A DNA stretch of 64,000 bases from an uncultured Flavobacteriales bacterium (GTDB lineage Bacteria; Bacteroidota; Bacteroidia; Flavobacteriales_G; Salibacteraceae). The notes below the pieces were generated by a model. It was not told where the DNA came from. It saw only the letters and a program-made list of their open reading frames with translations, and made no database searches. Below are positions 61,653 to 64,000 of this stretch, piece by piece. A program made the translations under genes and the position numbers. The DNA is taken from positions 1-64,000 of the forward strand of contig CAKZKD010000001.1 of the NCBI GenBank assembly GCA_937121175.1, written 5' to 3'. Each line of letters begins with the position of its first letter. Position 1 is the stretch's first letter.

Positions 61653-61833
61653 TAATGGGCTAAAAGAAAATGCGAAGTGAAAGCATGTAGTTTTTCAAAT
61701 ACAAAATTATCACATTCTCAATATGAAGTTTATGCGGATACCCCAGCTCCCGAACGATTGTATCGTGTGGCAATATCAACTGAGAAGAAGTTGAAAAGTA
61801 CTTATTTTTGGATTATAGTTTGGAACGCGATGC

Positions 61834-61851
61834 ACCCGATAGCTATCGGGT
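61834..61851. repeat. 18-bp perfect palindrome
   Basis: ACCCGATAGCTATCGGGT is a perfect palindrome in the gap after the dihydrouridine synthase. This core (CCCGATAGCTATCGGG) is a recurrent intergenic element in Bacteroidota genomes as I recall. It could form a transcript hairpin or be a protein site. Confidence 0.65.
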
Positions 61852-61908
61852 CGCGCACGAGTAGTGATTCATAGTAGCAAACCGGGATTGAATCCGTATT
61901 TAGAGAAA

Positions 61909-62306
61909 TTAATTTTCCCAAATAGTATCTAGATGTTTTGAATTCCCTAAATCCACATTTCCATAATTAATAAAAAGTTTTTTAGTGGCATAGACAATAA
62001 ACCTGCACTTCTCGTTAAGAACTCTAATGTGCCAAAAATTGTTGCACTCACCCGATTCAAAAGAATACATGATTTCGCCTTCGACTTCTATTTTTCTAAT
62101 GCGTGCACCTTCAAGGCAGTTTTCGTTTTCTATGAAATCATTTACTTCTCTTTTATACACAAAGGAGTTCCTTTTTCGAGGTCATGTTTGTTGCATCCAA
62201 AAACGAGCAAACCAACCAAACCAATGAAAGCCAGCAAAATGCTAAACGACTGTGATTCGGTTTTAAAGTTATATGGTATCTGAATTTTAGAAAGCTCTGG
62301 CCACAC
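61909..62306 (-). pseudogene. frameshifted Cys-rich lipoprotein (relative of 58847-59200)
   Basis: The downstream frame (61909-62160) reads VNDFIENENCLEGARIRKIEVEGEI ... CNNFWHIRVLNEKC ... TIWEN. The upstream frame contains a lipoprotein signal (AFIGLVGLLVFGCNK) followed by HDLEKGTPLCIKEK and a stop. Joining them at the AAAGAGAAG near 62150 by a one-base shift gives CIKEK-VNDFIE, which matches the Cys spacing and ending of the intact lipoprotein 3 kb away. The start could be the GTG at 62306 or the TTG near 62237. A mutation or sequencing error cannot be separated. Confidence 0.6.
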
Positions 62307-62332
62307 CTATATACCCCAATCCGTATTAACCA

Positions 62333-64000
62333 TTAATCTTCGGTAACCTTAATTACTTCAATTCTTCTTTCTTTAATTGCAGCTGGACTATATACTGAAA
62401 GTGCTTTGTTGTTTCTTGAGTCACTAACTGTACTAGTAGCTGATTCTCCAAATGGCGCCTCTTCGATTAATAATCGGCCTTGTTCCGATTCCTTCATTAA
62501 ATAAGGGGCAATGGACCCTTCATCGTATGATTTTATGTAATTCACAATTGAGGAAATACGTCGTTTCGATAAACTGTGATTGTAAGCCGCGCTCGCAAGG
62601 GGAGAGGCAAAACCTCTAATGGTAACATGTATAGTATTTCCGGCCTCTAATTCAGGCAATAAAACCTCTAAAAACCGATTAAGGTCGAATAATCCCATTT
62701 TGATGTTGTTATCAAACAATGTGTCGATAATGTTGGCTAGACTGTCATGTTCGTTATGTTTTCCAATTTTCTGATAACCATGTTGATAGGTCTTTTTTTG
62801 TTCTACAAAATGACTAAGCAAATCTTTGTAATTCGATTCAGTTTCGGTGAGGTAAGTTCCAGGATTCGGTTGGTCATTTTCGAAGTACAAAACCGGTAAG
62901 TAATCGTTCAATTCTTCGATGGAAACCACTAAAGGTAAAGAGTCCGAAATTGTATCTTTTGGAGGAGGTGGTGGCGGAACATAAACTGGCGGTGGTTGAA
63001 TATTTGCGAAGTAAATATCATTACAACATGTTTGTCCTTCCATTTTTTCACCTCCCGGCCGATTTGAACTTACAAAAATTTGATTCGTGGTACTCGCCCA
63101 GTAGTACAGGTCGTTAGTTGGCGTGTTTATAGGCTGTCCGGTATTCTTAGCCTTACTTGTTGAACGCAGACTGCTTACGTTTACTTCAAACACATCATAG
63201 CCGCCAAAACCTTCCCACCAATCCGAACTGAAATATATTCGGTTACTGTCTGGGTGGTAAAACGGAGTTATTTCATTTCCTGCAGTGTTTACCTTTCTAC
63301 CCATATTTCTTGGGTATTTAAAGCCTTTTAATCGTTTCTCATAGGTGGAGTACCATATATCTAAATTACCCCGGCCTTGGGGTCGATTGGATACAAAAAA
63401 TAAGGTTGGTTTACCCTTTATGATGGCCATATGTGGCTGTGTAGATGAGAAGCCTTCTAAATTAACAGTAGGAGGTAGTTCTATTGGTTGTTCCCAGCTG
63501 GACCCATTCCATTTTCGGTATTTGATTTTACAACTGGAATAGTCGGGACATTCTGAGTAAAGTAGCCAATTACTATCCGCAAAATAGCTTGCGTTGCCAA
63601 TGTGTTTATTGGTAATGGAGAAAACTGTATCCCAATTGGAATTACGAATCCAATTTGAATCATGCGGGGCAGCAGCTAGAATGGTAACTTTTTTATTTCG
63701 CTCTGTTTTCGCCAATTTCAACGTGCTGTCTTTTTTTGCGAATTGCAATGAAGAATAGAGTAGTGTACTGTCGTTGATTAGGGTTCCACCAAAATCGGCG
63801 TAGTTGCTTGCAAATTGCATACTCTGAAATTCAATGTTCATCGAATCTTTTTTTGCTTTTTCCGCCCACGCACAGCCTTTAACTTGCTGTTTTGCATCTT
63901 TCCAGAAATAGGAGCCGGGCTCTGCTTCATAGTTGGCAAATCGTTCAAAATTATCTTCAGCAATATCATATTTTCCTTGAGACTGCTGCATTCTGGCCAA
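62333..64000 (-). CDS. TPR/PD40/OmpA-family protein (start beyond the window)
   Basis: At least 555 residues, incomplete at the N-terminus. The first visible residues (RMQQSQGKYDIAEDNFERFANYE) are a TPR-like helix pair. A beta-propeller of PD40 repeats follows (SYFADSNWLLYSECPDYSSCKIKYRKWNG, IYFSSDWWEGFGGYDVFEV, IFVSSNRPGGEKM), then a proline-rich linker (PPPVYVPPPPPPKD). The C-terminal peptidoglycan-binding OmpA domain contains HVTIRGFASPLASAAYNHSLSKRRISSIVNYI. The architecture resembles PorE-like envelope components linked to type IX secretion, although the exact ortholog cannot be named. Confidence 0.85.
   Translation of the reverse strand: MARMQQSQGKYDIAEDNFERFANYEAEPGSYFWKDAKQQVKGCAWAEKAKKDSMNIEFQSMQFASNYADFGGTLINDSTLLYSSLQFAKKDSTLKLAKTERNKKVTILAAAPHDSNWIRNSNWDTVFSITNKHIGNASYFADSNWLLYSECPDYSSCKIKYRKWNGSSWEQPIELPPTVNLEGFSSTQPHMAIIKGKPTLFFVSNRPQGRGNLDIWYSTYEKRLKGFKYPRNMGRKVNTAGNEITPFYHPDSNRIYFSSDWWEGFGGYDVFEVNVSSLRSTSKAKNTGQPINTPTNDLYYWASTTNQIFVSSNRPGGEKMEGQTCCNDIYFANIQPPPVYVPPPPPPKDTISDSLPLVVSIEELNDYLPVLYFENDQPNPGTYLTETESNYKDLLSHFVEQKKTYQHGYQKIGKHNEHDSLANIIDTLFDNNIKMGLFDLNRFLEVLLPELEAGNTIHVTIRGFASPLASAAYNHSLSKRRISSIVNYIKSYDEGSIAPYLMKESEQGRLLIEEAPFGESATSTVSDSRNNKALSVYSPAAIKERRIEVIKVTED

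Overview
The window looks like a chromosomal segment of an AT-rich member of the Bacteroidota, most likely class Flavobacteriia. The evidence is two secreted proteins with type IX secretion C-terminal sorting domains, TonB-dependent receptors with carboxypeptidase-like N-terminal domains, an ECF sigma/FecR pair, LytS/LytTR regulation, a PD40/OmpA protein, and promoters of the Bacteroidota type (TTG about 20 bases before TAnnTTTG). No ribosomal operon is present, so the genus cannot be named.

Positions 1-7.7 kb are the most unusual part: an integron-like cassette array. Eight related sites (125-208 bp, imperfect palindromes opening with TAACGCCCCG and closing with CTGTTA) separate seven small minus-strand genes and two nearly identical cassettes without a convincing gene. 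In each cassette the two ends are inverted repeats private to that cassette, and the inner stems of the sites covary, as expected of folded attC sites. Next to the array is a tyrosine recombinase, broken by a frameshift, that lacks the IntI-specific insertion, reads in the same direction as the cassettes, and carries an extra N-terminal domain. Two cassette proteins look defence-like (HEPN and TIR-like). Three and a fraction copies of a 236-bp tandem repeat lie beyond the recombinase.

Positions 8.6-33.4 kb are ordinary Bacteroidota chromosome: a sigma/FecR/TonB receptor locus; a TetR-controlled operon with a LolA-like protein, two FtsX-type permeases, an ABC ATPase and an outer-membrane barrel; truA; a small envelope-stress-type trio; HMG-CoA lyase; a possible copper-site lipoprotein; a DsbA-like protein; a second TonB receptor followed by a LytS/LytTR two-component pair; a pterin dehydratase; and an SRPBCC/ArsR pair with two operator-like dyads around its promoter.

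Positions 33.4-36.5 kb form a short accessory block (HEAT-like protein, zinc ribbon, WYL regulator, truncated DUF1016 gene, small membrane protein) bounded by a 14-base direct repeat with one mismatch. It includes a second type of attC-like site and a half-site relic of the first type.

Positions 36.7-64 kb are mainly housekeeping: thioesterase, yidC, pyrG, a sensor kinase, tRNA-Arg(ACG), a leucine-rich-repeat type IX-secreted protein, an ACMSD-like amidohydrolase, TerB-like protein, miaA, M3 and M1 peptidases, a flavin disulfide-reductase-like enzyme without redox cysteines, a YitT transporter-like protein, a dihydrouridine synthase, a frameshifted lipoprotein with an intact relative 3 kb away, and a TPR/PD40/OmpA protein that runs off the window.
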